Under the pieces are notes generated by a model. It did no database searches and was not told where the DNA came from. It saw nothing but the letters and a program-made list of their open reading frames with translations. Shown here one piece after another: positions 8,475-18,557 of a DNA stretch of 64,000 nt (its first letter is position 1; the number at the start of each line of letters is the position of its first letter). The stretch covers positions 186,001 to 250,000 of the forward strand of contig NZ_BQHO01000005.1 in NCBI RefSeq assembly GCF_021601385.1. Reading direction: 5' to 3'. The DNA is from Pseudomonas parasichuanensis. Lineage in GTDB: Bacteria > Pseudomonadota > Gammaproteobacteria > Pseudomonadales > Pseudomonadaceae. The translations under genes were made by a program, and so were the position numbers.

Positions 8475-9593
8475 CTATTCCCTCAAGCCATATTCCCGGC
8501 AGCTCTCCCAGCCAATCCCACTCTGCGCCGTATGCTGCAACAGCCACTCCAGCGCCGGCTGCGCCTTGGGCAAGTGGTCACGGAACTGAATCACCCCCTT
8601 GCGCCACAGCAGCATCAGGGTCATTACCCGCTGCGCCGAGGCCTCGGCAGTCAGCGGCCCGTCATCCTGGGCATCGATATCCCACAACGACACCCGCAAC
8701 TGCTGGCTGGCCATGAACGCCTCGCCATCCCCGCGCCGCTGCCCGTAGGGCGGGCGGAACAACGGCACATACTGCTCCGGCAGGTCCGCCTGAACCCGCG
8801 CCTGGCTACGCCGCAGCGAGTCCTGCCAGCCCTGCCACTGGGCATGGGAGCGGTACTCCCAGCCCTGGATGCCCACGCACTGGCCTGCATACAGCCCGGC
8901 CAGCGGCCCACTGTCACGGCGCTGCTGCAGCCGATTGCCCAGCACGAAGAAGATGCCGTCGAGCTTCTGTCGGCGCAGATAGTCGGCCAGGCCATCGGTG
9001 TTGCCGCCCGCAGGGCCGGGGCCGCCGACGAAGCTCAGCAGGAACATGCGGTCGTTGAGCTCATCGCCGTTTCGCTCGCGCGCGGACAGCTTTTCCACCT
9101 CGCTGGAGGTCTGCGGGAACAGCGCCGCCTTGCGCAGTTGCTCGTCCAGGTAGCGGGTATGGAACAGATGGCTGGGTTCGATCCAACCGACATAGAACTT
9201 GCCGACTTCTGCTTCGAACGTGGCGGACTTGGTGCGCAGGTCAGCCATGGACTCCAGCGGATAGCAAAACGATGCATCCTGCTCGCAACTCTGCTGCGCC
9301 TGCTGGTAGTTGGTCCACAGCCGCTGCCACATCCGCGCCCGCAGGGCACGAATCACCGGCAGGTTGACCTGGCGCAGGCCCAGGCGCGCCGCCAGCGCCT
9401 GCTCATCGAGCATCTCGCTCTCGTGCAGCACCCGGGCAAACGAGAGAATCTCGGCACGCGACGCCACATCGAACAGCGCCGGGCTGTCCAGTTTTTCCGG
9501 CCACAACTCGCGCTCGAAACTGACGAAATCCGCAGGCGCGGCCTGCGCGCCCAGGCTCAACAGCCCGGCCAGCAGGGCAAAAGCGATACGCAC
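8475..9593 (-). CDS. Exported polysaccharide deacetylase family protein
   Basis: Predicted secreted protein of about 372 aa. The chosen GTG start at 9593 gives a compact signal peptide (RIAFALLAGLLSLGAQA) and has GGAGA about nine bases upstream. An ATG at 9617 adds eight residues but lacks a ribosome site, so it is the alternative. The C-terminal half has NodB-type deacetylase features: SFVGGPGPAGGNTDGLADYL, the FRPPYGQRRGD motif, and LWDIDAQDDGP. The N-terminal 180 residues are helical and not recognised. A sugar deacetylase acting in the periplasm or at the cell wall is the likely role. It is divergent from yaaA and not part of the alginate operon. Confidence 0.83.
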   Translation of the reverse strand: MRIAFALLAGLLSLGAQAAPADFVSFERELWPEKLDSPALFDVASRAEILSFARVLHESEMLDEQALAARLGLRQVNLPVIRALRARMWQRLWTNYQQAQQSCEQDASFCYPLESMADLRTKSATFEAEVGKFYVGWIEPSHLFHTRYLDEQLRKAALFPQTSSEVEKLSARERNGDELNDRMFLLSFVGGPGPAGGNTDGLADYLRRQKLDGIFFVLGNRLQQRRDSGPLAGLYAGQCVGIQGWEYRSHAQWQGWQDSLRRSQARVQADLPEQYVPLFRPPYGQRRGDGEAFMASQQLRVSLWDIDAQDDGPLTAEASAQRVMTLMLLWRKGVIQFRDHLPKAQPALEWLLQHTAQSGIGWESCREYGLRE

Positions 9594-9742
9594 GATGAAC
9601 GGTCTCCATGAAGGCATGCCGCGCACTATAGCGCGACGCCCGGCGAAACTCCGTGGCCATGTGCCCAGGCTATCGTCGCCATAGTTTGGCGTTGCCCCAT
9701 CAGCCCCGTAGAATCCGCCCATTGACTCCAGGAGCCGACCCG

Positions 9743-10522
9743 ATGCTGACGGTGATTTCCCCCGCCAAGACCCTCGACTACGACACCCCGCCGGTAACCC
9801 AACGCCACACCTTGCCCCAGTACCTGGACGACTCCCAGGAATTGATCGTGCAACTGCGCGAACTGTCGCCGGCGCAGATCAGCGAACTGATGCACCTCTC
9901 CGACAAGCTCGCCGGCCTCAATGCCGCGCGCTTCGGCAGCTGGACCCCGGCCTTCACCCCAGCCAACGCCAAGCAGGCGCTGCTGGCGTTCAAGGGTGAC
10001 GTGTATACCGGCCTCGACGCCGAAAGCCTCGGCGAAGACGACTTCAGCTATGCCCAGGACCACCTGCGCATGCTCTCCGGCCTCTACGGCCTGCTGCGCC
10101 CGCTGGACCTGATGCAGCCCTACCGCCTGGAAATGGGCACCAAGCTGGCCAACGCCCGCGGCAAGGACCTGTATGCCTTCTGGGGCACACGCATCAGCGA
10201 GTGGCTGAACCAGGCCCTGGCCGAGCAGGGCGACGACGTGCTGCTCAACCTGGCCAGCAACGAGTATTTCAGCGCGGTGAAGAAAAGCGCCTTGAAGGCG
10301 CGGGTGATCAACGTCGACTTCAAGGACCTGAAGAATGGCCAGTACAAGATCATCAGCTTCTACGCCAAAAAAGCTCGCGGGATGATGAGCCGCTTCGTGA
10401 TCGAGCAGCGCATCAACGACCCCGAGCAGCTCAAGCGCTTCGATGTGCAGGGCTACTACTACAGCGCCGAGCAGTCCAAGCCCGATCACCTGGTGTTCCT
10501 GCGCGATCACGCTGAAGGCTGA
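9743..10522 (+). CDS. yaaA: Peroxide stress protein YaaA
   Basis: YaaA/DUF328 family protein (259 aa); in E. coli it limits intracellular iron and DNA damage during peroxide stress. Signature segments are [17 protein letters not shown] at the start, DVYTGLDA near residue 84, [22 protein letters not shown] near 110-135, and [13 protein letters not shown] near 208-220. The ATG at 9743 follows AGGAG at 9730-9734 and matches the conserved family start. It stands alone, followed by a REP pair and the alginate regulatory region. Confidence 0.95.
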   Translation: MLTVISPAKTLDYDTPPVTQRHTLPQYLDDSQELIVQLRELSPAQISELMHLSDKLAGLNAARFGSWTPAFTPANAKQALLAFKGDVYTGLDAESLGEDDFSYAQDHLRMLSGLYGLLRPLDLMQPYRLEMGTKLANARGKDLYAFWGTRISEWLNQALAEQGDDVLLNLASNEYFSAVKKSALKARVINVDFKDLKNGQYKIISFYAKKARGMMSRFVIEQRINDPEQLKRFDVQGYYYSAEQSKPDHLVFLRDHAEG

Positions 10523-10600
10523 TGGCCCCCACCGCGTTACAGCGCCCGACGTAAAGACGCTGGATGTGTGAGAGCAAACGTCTTGTGCTGCCTATGCTGG

Positions 10601-10688
10601 CCTCATCGCTGGCAAGCCAGCTCCCACAGGATCACGCTACCTCTTGGGGTAACGCGGTACCTGTGGGAGCCGGCTTGCCGGCGATAGC
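10601..10688. repeat. Inverted REP pair
   Basis: ATCGCTGGCAAGCCAGCTCC and GGAGCCGGCTTGCCGGCGAT face each other with about 30 bases between. The arms differ in core (CTGGCAAGCCAG versus CCGGCTTGCCGG), so the two units are of slightly different subtypes. Located downstream of yaaA. Confidence 0.9.
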
Positions 10689-10799
10689 ACCAGTAGCCCT
10701 GTCGCAACACCCAAGCCCTGCAACGGGGCACGCCTTGAAAAGTCATTTTTCGGACGCCAAAAAACCACCACTCATACCTTTATCGCAAAACGCCATAAG

Positions 10800-10809
10800 A
10801 CCGTTCGTA
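10800..10809 (+). promoter_or_regulatory. Candidate AlgR box upstream of algD
   Basis: ACCGTTCGTA matches nine of ten bases of the AlgR site ACCGTTCGTC known from the P. aeruginosa algD promoter. It lies about 175 bases before the proposed AlgU -35 element. Function is inferred from the match and position. Confidence 0.5.
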
Positions 10810-10976
10810 GTTTTTTGACGAATTTTGCAAAAATTTTTTCAATGCTGGCATATAACCATCTCGCTTCGTTTTCGCCCTTTACAGCCGGGGGTGAAACTAA
10901 CGCGTGCTATCAAATTGAAAGTATTTGCCACTGAAAAAATATTTAGAAATCTTTCATCCGCGCTGAACCCAGCCAG

Positions 10977-11004
10977 GAACTTCTACTGCGCCCCATGGCT
11001 CATA
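10977..11004 (+). promoter_or_regulatory. Candidate AlgU (sigma-22) promoter of the alginate operon
   Basis: GAACTT at 10977-10982, a 17-base spacer, then TCATA at 11000-11004. This fits the AlgU/RpoE-type consensus (GAACTT, 16-17 bases, TCnnA) and resembles the known algD promoter, whose -35 is also GGAACTT. Transcription would begin near 11010, giving a leader of about 430 bases before algD. Confidence 0.65.
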
Positions 11005-11444
11005 GCACCCGTAACAAGTTTCAAGCGCCGCAGCGTGAGAGATGACTTACAGATGACAAAAGGCCGCTACCCAACGCAGCCAAACAAACTTCAACGGCGG
11101 TACAGGAAGTGCCACAAGCCATTATCCATGCAGGAGACAAGCGCCCCTAACATACGTCCTAGTGGTTGATTTCAAAGGATTTATCCACTTGAAAAAACAA
11201 GCACAGCAGTGCGCTAACGGTGCATTGCAATAAAGACGGCTGCATATCAGGGCACGCCTTATTATTACTGGCCTTAGCTTGCCAATAGTGAGTGCATAAC
11301 TTTCTGCGCTCCGGATTTATTCATGCCTGCGCACGGTGAAGTGTCAATTCGCCAGGGCACCGTGCGCCCAAAAACTGCTGGTCAATCAACCCGGCTGGCT
11401 CTTGCATACAAGGGCTGGCGTGATAAACACACGAGGTGAATACG

Positions 11445-12761
11445 ATGCGTATCAGCATCTTTGGTTTGGGTTATGTGGGTGCAGTCTGTGCCGGTTGCCT
11501 GTCGGCACGCGGCCATGAAGTGATTGGTGTGGACGTGTCCAGCACCAAGATCGACCTGATCAACCGGGGCAAGTCGCCCATCGTCGAGCCGGGCCTGGAA
11601 GCACTGCTGCAACAAGGCGTGGCCAACGGCCGCCTGCGCGGCACCACCGACTTCGCCGAAGCCATCCGCGCCAGCGACGTGTCGATGATCTGCGTCGGCA
11701 CCCCAAGCAAGAAAAACGGCGACCTGGGCCTGGAATACATCGAGTCGGTATGCCGCGAAATCGGCTACGTACTGCGTGACACCAGCCGCCGCCACACCAT
11801 CGTGGTACGCAGCACCGTGCTGCCGGGCACCGTCAAGAACGTGGTGATCCCGATCCTCGAAGACTGCTCGGGCAAGAAGGCCGGCGTCGACTTCGGCGTC
11901 GCGGTCAACCCCGAGTTCCTGCGTGAAAGCACCGCGATCAAGGACTACGACCAGCCACCGATGACCGTCATCGGCGAACTGGACAGCGCCAGCGGCGACG
12001 TGCTGCAAGCGCTGTACGAAGAACTCGATGCCCCGGTGATCCGCAAGCCGATCGAAGTGGCCGAGATGATCAAGTACACCTGCAACGTGTGGCACGCCAC
12101 CAAGGTCACCTTCGCCAACGAGATCGGCAACATCGCCAAGGCGGTGGGCGTCGATGGCCGCGACGTGATGGACGTGGTCTGCCAGGACAAGGTGCTCAAC
12201 CTGTCCCAGTACTACATGCGCCCGGGCTTCGCTTTCGGCGGCTCGTGCCTGCCCAAGGACGTGCGCGCCCTCACCTACCGCGCGTCCAGCCTGGATGTGC
12301 AGGCGCCGCTGCTCGACTCGCTGATGCGCAGCAACGAATCCCAGGTGCAGAACGCCTTCGACATCATCGAAAGCCACGACAAGCGCAAGGTCGCCCTGCT
12401 CGGCCTGAGCTTCAAGGCCGGCACCGACGACCTGCGCGAAAGCCCCCTGGTCGAACTGGCCGAGCGCCTGATCGGCAAGGGCTACCAGCTCGACATCTAC
12501 GACCAGAACGTCGAGTACGCCCGTGTCCACGGTGCCAACAAGGACTACATCGAGTCGAAGATCCCCCACGTTTCCTCGCTGCTCAACGCCAACTTCGAGC
12601 AGGTGGTCAACGACGCCGAGATCATCGTCCTGGGCAACCGTGACGAGCAGTTCCGCGCCCTCGCCCAGCATGCGCCGGAAGGCAAGCAAGTGATCGACCT
12701 GGTCGGTTTCATGAGCAAGCCAACCTGCACCACCAGCCGTACCGAAGGTATCTGCTGGTAA
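11445..12761 (+). CDS. algD: GDP-mannose 6-dehydrogenase AlgD
   Basis: Cytosolic NAD-dependent enzyme that oxidises GDP-mannose to GDP-mannuronate, the committed step of alginate synthesis (438 aa). The N-terminal Rossmann motif is GLGYVGAVCAG; the catalytic cysteine is Cys268 in FGGSCLPKDVRAL, the same number as in the P. aeruginosa enzyme, which supports ATG 11445. GAGG at 11433-11436 is the ribosome site. An in-frame GTG three codons earlier overlaps it and is rejected. It is the first gene of the alginate operon and follows the long regulated leader. Confidence 0.98.
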   Translation: MRISIFGLGYVGAVCAGCLSARGHEVIGVDVSSTKIDLINRGKSPIVEPGLEALLQQGVANGRLRGTTDFAEAIRASDVSMICVGTPSKKNGDLGLEYIESVCREIGYVLRDTSRRHTIVVRSTVLPGTVKNVVIPILEDCSGKKAGVDFGVAVNPEFLRESTAIKDYDQPPMTVIGELDSASGDVLQALYEELDAPVIRKPIEVAEMIKYTCNVWHATKVTFANEIGNIAKAVGVDGRDVMDVVCQDKVLNLSQYYMRPGFAFGGSCLPKDVRALTYRASSLDVQAPLLDSLMRSNESQVQNAFDIIESHDKRKVALLGLSFKAGTDDLRESPLVELAERLIGKGYQLDIYDQNVEYARVHGANKDYIESKIPHVSSLLNANFEQVVNDAEIIVLGNRDEQFRALAQHAPEGKQVIDLVGFMSKPTCTTSRTEGICW

Positions 12762-12833
12762 CCCCCGGCCGGGCGGCGCGTCCCTCCCCAGCGCGCCGCC
12801 CGTCCACCCCCGAATTCTCCACGGATGCCGAAC

Positions 12834-14315
12834 ATGCAAAGGTTCCAGACAGTGCTGTTGCAGTGCGCCGGCTGGCTGCTCTACATGAGCCTGCTCATGC
12901 TGATTGCCCTGGCCCTGCCCAGCGACATCTTCGATTCGCAGTCGAAGCACTTCATCTTCCTGGTCGGCGCAGTCGGCATCTGGCGCTACTCCATGGGCGC
13001 CACCCACTTCATCCGCGGCATGATCTTCCTGTACATCGTCTACCCCTACCTGCGCCGCAAGGTGCACAAGCTGGGGACGGCGGCCGACCCGTCGCACGTG
13101 TACCTGATGGTCACCAGCTTTCGCATCGAGGCACTGACCACCGCCCAGGTGTACAGCTCGGTCATCCGCGAGGCCATCGACTGCGGCTTCCCCACCACCG
13201 TGGTCTGCTCGCTGGTGGAGAAGTCCGACGAGCTGCTGGTCAAGAGCCTGTGGGCCAAGTACAACCCACCCGCCCACGTCACCCTCGACATCGTGCGCAT
13301 CGCCGGCACCGGCAAACGCGACGGCCTGGCCTATGGTTTTCGCGCCATCTCGCGGATGCTCCCGGACGCGAACGCCGTGGTGGCGGTGATCGACGGCGAC
13401 ACCGTGCTGGCTGAAGGCGTGGTACGCAAGACCGTGCCGTGGTTCAAGCTCTACCCCAACGTCGGTGGCCTGACCACCAACGAGTTCTGCGAAGTGCGCG
13501 GCGGCTACATCATGAGCGAGTGGCACAAGCTGCGCTTCGCCCAGCGCCACATCAACATGTGCTCGATGGCCCTGAGCAAACGCGTGCTGACCATGACCGG
13601 GCGCATGTCCATGTTCCGCGCCAGCGTCGTAACCAACCCCGAGTTCATCGCCGATGTGGAAAGCGACTCGCTGATGCATTGGCGCCTGGGCCGCTTCAAG
13701 TTCCTCACCGGCGACGACAAGTCGAGCTGGTTCAGCCTGATGCGCCTGGGCTACGACACCTTCTACGTGCCGGACGCGGCGATCAACACGGTCGAGCACC
13801 CGCCGGAGAAAAGCTTCGTCAAGGCCAGCCGCAAGCTGATGTACCGCTGGTACGGCAACAACCTGCGGCAGAACTCCCGCGCCCTGGGCCTGGGCCTCAA
13901 GCGCCTGGGGCTGTTCACCAGCATCGTGTTGTTCGACCAGCGCGTGTCGATGTGGACCAGCCTGCTGGGCCTGACCGTGGCGGTGATCGCCAGCTTCAAG
14001 TTCGGCCTGCAGTTCCTGCTGGTGTACCTGCTGTGGATCGGCATCACCCGCCTGATCCTCACCGTCATGCTGCTGTGCTCGGGCCACAGTGTCGGCCCCG
14101 CCTACCCGCTGATTCTCTATTACAACCAGATCGTCGGCGCGGTGATGAAGATCTACGTGTTCTTCCGCCTCGACAGGCAGTCCTGGACCCGCCAGCCCAC
14201 TGCCCTCAAGCGCGACCTCGCCAGCTTTCAACAATGGTTCAACACCTGGTCCTCGCGGACCATGACCTTCTCGGCCGCGAGCCTCTTCGTCGCCGTGCTG
14301 TTCATGGTCGTGTGA
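12834..14315 (+). CDS. alg8: Alginate polymerase glycosyltransferase Alg8
   Basis: Inner-membrane family-2 glycosyltransferase (493 aa) that polymerises mannuronate from GDP-mannuronate, working with Alg44. Two N-terminal membrane segments (residues about 10-30 and 40-65) precede the cytosolic catalytic domain, which has AVIDGDTVL (metal-binding Asp) near residue 186 and VESDS and [10 protein letters not shown] further on. Several C-terminal membrane helices follow from about residue 365. ATG 12834 is chosen over ATG 12825 because only it has GGA at a usable distance. Gap to algD is 72 bases. Confidence 0.97.
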   Translation: MQRFQTVLLQCAGWLLYMSLLMLIALALPSDIFDSQSKHFIFLVGAVGIWRYSMGATHFIRGMIFLYIVYPYLRRKVHKLGTAADPSHVYLMVTSFRIEALTTAQVYSSVIREAIDCGFPTTVVCSLVEKSDELLVKSLWAKYNPPAHVTLDIVRIAGTGKRDGLAYGFRAISRMLPDANAVVAVIDGDTVLAEGVVRKTVPWFKLYPNVGGLTTNEFCEVRGGYIMSEWHKLRFAQRHINMCSMALSKRVLTMTGRMSMFRASVVTNPEFIADVESDSLMHWRLGRFKFLTGDDKSSWFSLMRLGYDTFYVPDAAINTVEHPPEKSFVKASRKLMYRWYGNNLRQNSRALGLGLKRLGLFTSIVLFDQRVSMWTSLLGLTVAVIASFKFGLQFLLVYLLWIGITRLILTVMLLCSGHSVGPAYPLILYYNQIVGAVMKIYVFFRLDRQSWTRQPTALKRDLASFQQWFNTWSSRTMTFSAASLFVAVLFMVV

Positions 14316-14351
14316 GCCCAACCCGGATCGGATAACAGGAACGAAATCGCC

Positions 14352-15518
14352 ATGAATACCGCCGTGAACGTCAATGTCGTGCATGAGTCCGAAGCGCAGC
14401 GCCAGCACGCCCGGGTGCGCATCCCCGCCAAGCTGCGCTACCTGGACGGCAACCGCGAGCCGCACGATGTGAAGGTGGACGATCTTTCCGCCGGGGGCCT
14501 GTCCTTCCACGCGAAAAAACCGCTCGCCGAAGGCGAAGTGCTGCGCGGGCGCCTGCAGTTCGTGGTCGACAACCTGGGGCTGTCGATGGACGTCGAGCTG
14601 CTGGTGCGCACCAGCAGCCGCGACACTGGCCGCACCGGTACCGAGTTCCAGAACCTGGAACCGCGCGACATCGCCACCCTGCGCCACATCATCACCAGCC
14701 ACTTGTCCGGTGAGCTGATCAGCGTCGGTGACGTGCTCAGTACCCTGCAGCGCGAAAACTTCACCAAGGCGCGCAAGCAGAACAACACCGGCTCCGGCCT
14801 GTCGGCGTTCGGCCGCCTGCGGGCGGTCACCGTCACCGCCGGGGTGTTCGTGGTCGGCCTGGTGGCCTTCGGCTTCGTCGCCAAGTCGCTGTACGGCCTG
14901 TACTTCGTCAGCCATGCCGAGGCCGGCGTGGTCGCGGTGCCCACCACCACCGTCACCATGCCCCGTGACGGCAGCGTGCAGAGCCTGGTCGAGAACGGCA
15001 CCCCAGTGGCCAAGGGCGCGCCGCTGGCGACCTTCAACACCAGCATGCTCGACCTGCTCAAGGGCCACCTGGACGATTCGCAACTCGAGCCGGCCAAGGT
15101 CGAGGAACTGTTCGGCAAGCAGCTGTCCGGCACCCTCACCAGCCCCTGCGACTGCGTGGTCTCGCGCCAACTGGTGGATGACGGCCAATACGCCAGCAAA
15201 GGCCAGCCGGTGTTCGCGTTGATCCCGCGCACCAGCAACCCGATGGTCGAGGCGCGCTTCAGCTACCGCCAGTTCGACGAAGTGAAGCCGGGCACCCGGG
15301 TCAACTTCCAGATCGCCGGCGAAGACGACATGCGCAGCGGCCGCATCGTCGGCAGCAGCAGCCTGGACACCGACAACCTGGCCTCCGACATCCGCGTGCA
15401 GATCAAGCCCGACGACGGCCTGCCGGCCGAACTCGCCGGCCGCCCGGCCGCGGTCAACAGCGACCGTGGCCCGTCGCTCAACTGGCTGATCGACAAGGCC
15501 GTGGCCCGCGGGCTGTAA
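14352..15518 (+). CDS. alg44: Alginate co-polymerase Alg44, PilZ c-di-GMP receptor
   Basis: Membrane protein of 388 aa that activates Alg8 when its PilZ domain binds cyclic di-GMP. The PilZ motifs are intact and at the same positions as in P. aeruginosa: Arg17 and Arg21 (RQHAR) and Asp44/Ser46 (DLSAGG). One membrane helix lies at about residues 155-180. The rest is a periplasmic HlyD/membrane-fusion-like domain that probably contacts AlgK/AlgX. The intact c-di-GMP residues imply that alginate in this strain is still controlled by this second messenger. Confidence 0.97.
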   Translation: MNTAVNVNVVHESEAQRQHARVRIPAKLRYLDGNREPHDVKVDDLSAGGLSFHAKKPLAEGEVLRGRLQFVVDNLGLSMDVELLVRTSSRDTGRTGTEFQNLEPRDIATLRHIITSHLSGELISVGDVLSTLQRENFTKARKQNNTGSGLSAFGRLRAVTVTAGVFVVGLVAFGFVAKSLYGLYFVSHAEAGVVAVPTTTVTMPRDGSVQSLVENGTPVAKGAPLATFNTSMLDLLKGHLDDSQLEPAKVEELFGKQLSGTLTSPCDCVVSRQLVDDGQYASKGQPVFALIPRTSNPMVEARFSYRQFDEVKPGTRVNFQIAGEDDMRSGRIVGSSSLDTDNLASDIRVQIKPDDGLPAELAGRPAAVNSDRGPSLNWLIDKAVARGL

Positions 15519-15530
15519 GAGGAACGGATA

Positions 15531-17063
15531 ATGACCAGCGGACACCGCCCAATGTGTGGGAGCCGGCTTGCCGGCGATCGAGTGCGCAGCACTCGCCCAA
15601 CGGATGTAGCGCCTGCACTGGCCAATCGCCGGCAAGCCGGCTCCCACAGTGATTTCATCAGCCTCGGGCTATGCGGCCTGGCCCTGGCCATCACCCTGTC
15701 CGGCTGCGCCGGCCTGCCTGACCAGCGCCTGGCCAACGAAGCGCTCAAGCGCGGCGACACCGCCACCGCCGAGCGCAACTACAAGGCCCTGGCCGACTTG
15801 GGCTACAGCGACGCGCAAGTGGGCCTGGCCGACATCCAGGTGGCCACCCGCGAGCCGGCCAAGCTCAAGCAGGCCGAAGCCACCTACCGCGCCGCCGCCG
15901 CCACCTCGCCCCGCGCCCAGGCCCGCCTTGGCCGCCTGCTGGTGGCCAAGCCCGACAGCACCCAGGCCGAGCGCGAAGAGGCCGAGCGCCTGCTCAAGCA
16001 GGCCGCGCAGCAAGGCGAAGGCAATACCCTGATCCCCCTGGCGATGCTCTACCTGCAGTACCCGCAGAGCTTCCCCAAGGTCAACGCCCAGCAGCAGATC
16101 GACCAGTGGCGCGCCGCCGGCAACCCCGAGGCGGGCCTGGCCCAGGTGCTGCTGTACCGCACCCAGGGCAGCTACGACCAGCACCTGGGCGACGTGGAAA
16201 AAATCTGCAAGGCCGCGCTTAGCACCACCGACATCTGCTACGTCGAACTGGCCACCGTCTACCAGAAGCGCGCCCAGCCCGACCAGCAGGCCGCCCTGCT
16301 GGAGCAGCTCAAGGCCGCCTACGCCCGCAGCGCGGTGCCAGCCACCCGGGTCGACAGCGTCGCCCGCGTGCTGGCCGACCGCAGCCTGGGCCAGACCGAC
16401 GAGAAGACCGCCCAGGCCCTGCTCGAGCAAGTGGCCCCGGCCAACCCGGCGTCCTGGGTGAGCCTGGCGCAACTGCTCTACGACTTCCCCGAACTGGGCG
16501 ACACCGACCAGTTGATGGGGTACATCGACAAGGGCCGCGAAGCCGAACAACCCCGCGCCGAACTGCTGCTGGGCCGCCTCTACTACGAAGGCAAGACCGT
16601 ACCCGCCGATGCCGCCAAGGCCGAGCAGCACCTGCAGGCCGCCGCCGACGCCGGTGAAGTCAGCGCCGACTACTACCTCGGCCAGCTCTACCGCCGTGGC
16701 TACCTCGGCACCGTCGAGCCGCAGAAGGCCGTCGACCACCTGCTCGCCGCCGCCCGTGGCGGGCAGAACAGCGCCGACTACGCCCTCGCCCAGCTGTTCA
16801 GCGAAGGCCATGGCATCCGCCCCGCGCCCGGCAACGCCTGGGTGTTCGCCCAGCTGTCGCAGGCCAACCCCACGCCACAGTCGAGCGAGCTGTTGCAGCA
16901 GCTCGACCAGCAGCTCACGCCTGAACAACGCAGCCAGGCCCAGCAACTGCTGGCGCAGGAAAAACAGGCGCGCAGCAGCCTGTTCCAGGGCGGCAACAGC
17001 ACCCTGGCCATCGAGGCCCTGCAAGACGACGAAACAGCCGTAGACGCCGAGGATTCGCTATGA
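15531..17063 (+). CDS. algK: Alginate outer-membrane lipoprotein AlgK with REP-encoded N-terminal insert
   Basis: TPR/Sel1-repeat lipoprotein (510 aa) that localises AlgE and links it to the periplasmic complex. The lipobox LSGC puts the acylated Cys at residue 59; the mature 452 residues match the usual length, with A/L-rich Sel1-type repeats throughout. The oddity is upstream: residues about 8-40 are translated from a complete inverted REP pair (15554-15650), giving an unusually long signal-peptide n-region. ATG 15531 has an AGAGGA site just upstream, and no in-frame ATG, GTG or TTG lies between the REP and the lipobox. The REP must therefore be translated unless a rare codon is used. The 3' end overlaps algE (ATGA). 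Confidence 0.93.
   Translation: MTSGHRPMCGSRLAGDRVRSTRPTDVAPALANRRQAGSHSDFISLGLCGLALAITLSGCAGLPDQRLANEALKRGDTATAERNYKALADLGYSDAQVGLADIQVATREPAKLKQAEATYRAAAATSPRAQARLGRLLVAKPDSTQAEREEAERLLKQAAQQGEGNTLIPLAMLYLQYPQSFPKVNAQQQIDQWRAAGNPEAGLAQVLLYRTQGSYDQHLGDVEKICKAALSTTDICYVELATVYQKRAQPDQQAALLEQLKAAYARSAVPATRVDSVARVLADRSLGQTDEKTAQALLEQVAPANPASWVSLAQLLYDFPELGDTDQLMGYIDKGREAEQPRAELLLGRLYYEGKTVPADAAKAEQHLQAAADAGEVSADYYLGQLYRRGYLGTVEPQKAVDHLLAAARGGQNSADYALAQLFSEGHGIRPAPGNAWVFAQLSQANPTPQSSELLQQLDQQLTPEQRSQAQQLLAQEKQARSSLFQGGNSTLAIEALQDDETAVDAEDSL
15554..15650. repeat. Inverted REP pair inside the algK reading frame
   Basis: TGTGGGAGCCGGCTTGCCGG and GCCGGCAAGCCGGCTCCCAC face each other about 50 bases apart. 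The whole unit is read in frame without a stop and encodes residues about 8-40 of AlgK, ahead of the lipoprotein signal core. REP elements are normally outside genes. Confidence 0.92.
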
Positions 17064-18538
17064 CGCTCAACCCCTTCGTGAAAGCCGGCATCGGCCTGAG
17101 TTTCGCCCTGTTGTGGTCGATGCCGACCCTGGCCGCCGAAACCGCACAGAAGAACTTCGGCCTGGACGTGAAGATCACCGGCCAGTCCGAGGACGACCGT
17201 GACCTGGGCACCCGCTCCGGCGGCGACGTCAACGGCCTGGGCCTGGACCTGCGCCCCTGGGTGTACGGCGAGCGCGGTAACTGGAGCGCCTTCGCCATGG
17301 GCCAGGCGGTCACTGCCACCGACATCATCGAAACCGACACCCTGCGCCAGAACGACGACGGCACCACCAGCGACGATGGCGACAACAGCCGCAAGCCGGA
17401 CAAAAGCTACCTGGCCATGCGCGAGTTCTGGGTCGGCTACAGCGGCCTCACCGCCTACCCCGGCGAGCAACTGCGCCTGGGCCGCCAGCGCCTGCGCAGC
17501 GACGACGGCATGTGGCGCGACACCAACATCGAAGCCCTGAACTGGACCTTCGACACCACCCTGCTCAAGGCCGACCTGGGCGTGGCCCAGCGCTTCAGCG
17601 AATACCGCACCGACCTCACCGAGCTGGCCCCGGAAGACAAGGACCGCACCCATATTTTCGGCAACGTCGCCACCCAGTGGACGCCCGGCCACTGGGTCGG
17701 CGTGCGCGCCCACCACACCCACGACAGCGGCAGCCTGAAGAACCCCGGCGAAACCGTCGACGCCCTCGACAAGACCCGCACCGGTGACCTCACATGGCTG
17801 GGCCTGGAAGCCAACAGCGACGCCTACAACTGGCGTAACGACCACACCGTCAACTACTGGGGCAGCGTCACCTGGCTGACTGGCGATCGCGACACCCTCA
17901 GCAGCCAGGCGGTGGGCAACGACCAGGTTGCCACCGGCAAGCAGAGCGGCGACGTCAACGCCTGGGCCACCGACCTTGGCATCCGCCTGCGCCTGGACCC
18001 CAACTGGCAGGTCGGCGCGGCCTACGCCCGGGGCAGCGGCGGCGGTGGCAGCGACGGCTCGAACAACTTCGAGCAGACCGGCCTTGAAAGCAACCGCTCC
18101 AACTTCACCGGCACCCGCTCGCGCGTGCACCGCTTCGGCGAAGCCTTCCGCGGCGAGCTGGGCAACCTGCAGGCGGCCACCCTGTTCACCTCCTGGCAGC
18201 TGCGCGACGACTACGACGCCAGCCTGATCTACCACAAGTTCTGGCGTGTCGACGGCAAGCAGAACATCGGCTCCAGCGGCATCAACGCGGTGGTCGACGA
18301 CGGCGGCGTGAACCGCCCGCTGGTCAACGGCGAGAAAGACCTCGGCCAGGAAATGGACGTGGTCGTCACCAAGTACTTCAAGCAAGGCCTGCTGCCGGCC
18401 TCGCTGAGCCAGTCGATCGACGAGCCTTCGGCGCTGGTGCGCCTGCGCGCCGGTGTGTTCAAGCCGGGCGACGCCTATGGCAAAGAGGCCGACTCGTACA
18501 TGCACCGCGCCTTCGTCGACGTGATCTGGCGCTTCTGA
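17060..18538 (+). CDS. algE: Alginate outer-membrane export porin AlgE
   Basis: Outer-membrane beta-barrel (492 aa) through which alginate leaves the cell. A signal peptide (about residues 1-31, ending TLAAE) is followed by alternating amphipathic strands, a long extracellular loop region rich in D/N/G, and a C-terminal aromatic residue (VDVIWRF). The ATG overlaps the algK stop as ATGA, consistent with coupled production of the AlgK-AlgE pair. Confidence 0.97.
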   Translation: MTLNPFVKAGIGLSFALLWSMPTLAAETAQKNFGLDVKITGQSEDDRDLGTRSGGDVNGLGLDLRPWVYGERGNWSAFAMGQAVTATDIIETDTLRQNDDGTTSDDGDNSRKPDKSYLAMREFWVGYSGLTAYPGEQLRLGRQRLRSDDGMWRDTNIEALNWTFDTTLLKADLGVAQRFSEYRTDLTELAPEDKDRTHIFGNVATQWTPGHWVGVRAHHTHDSGSLKNPGETVDALDKTRTGDLTWLGLEANSDAYNWRNDHTVNYWGSVTWLTGDRDTLSSQAVGNDQVATGKQSGDVNAWATDLGIRLRLDPNWQVGAAYARGSGGGGSDGSNNFEQTGLESNRSNFTGTRSRVHRFGEAFRGELGNLQAATLFTSWQLRDDYDASLIYHKFWRVDGKQNIGSSGINAVVDDGGVNRPLVNGEKDLGQEMDVVVTKYFKQGLLPASLSQSIDEPSALVRLRAGVFKPGDAYGKEADSYMHRAFVDVIWRF

Positions 18539-18557
18539 GGCCGGGAGAGGATTTGAC

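Larger units (their letters stand above)
10523..11444. other. 922-bp AT-rich regulatory region upstream of algD
   Basis: No gene recognised; a 114-codon open frame at 10825-11169 lacks coding character. From about 10740 base composition becomes strikingly AT-rich relative to the flanks. Contents are a REP pair (10601-10688), an AlgR-like CCGTTCGT (10801-10808), an AlgU-type promoter (10977-11004), and then about 430 bases of leader before algD. A long untranslated leader and remote activator sites are typical of algD in P. aeruginosa. Confidence 0.8.

Noticed and set aside
9594-9722. Long N-terminal extension of the polysaccharide deacetylase
   Set aside because: It would bury the signal peptide more than 35 residues in and overlap the yaaA promoter region; the GTG at 9593 or ATG at 9617 is better.
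10825-11169. 114-codon open frame upstream of algD
   Set aside because: Composition is AT-rich with non-Pseudomonas codon use, it overlaps the AlgU promoter and leader, and no ribosome site or family likeness is seen.
11382-15647. Very long open frame (over 1,400 codons) on the minus strand opposite algD-alg8-alg44
   Set aside because: It is antisense to four well-identified genes, rich in His/Gln/Val/Gly as expected from reversed GC-rich codons, crosses gene boundaries, and has no motif or ribosome site.
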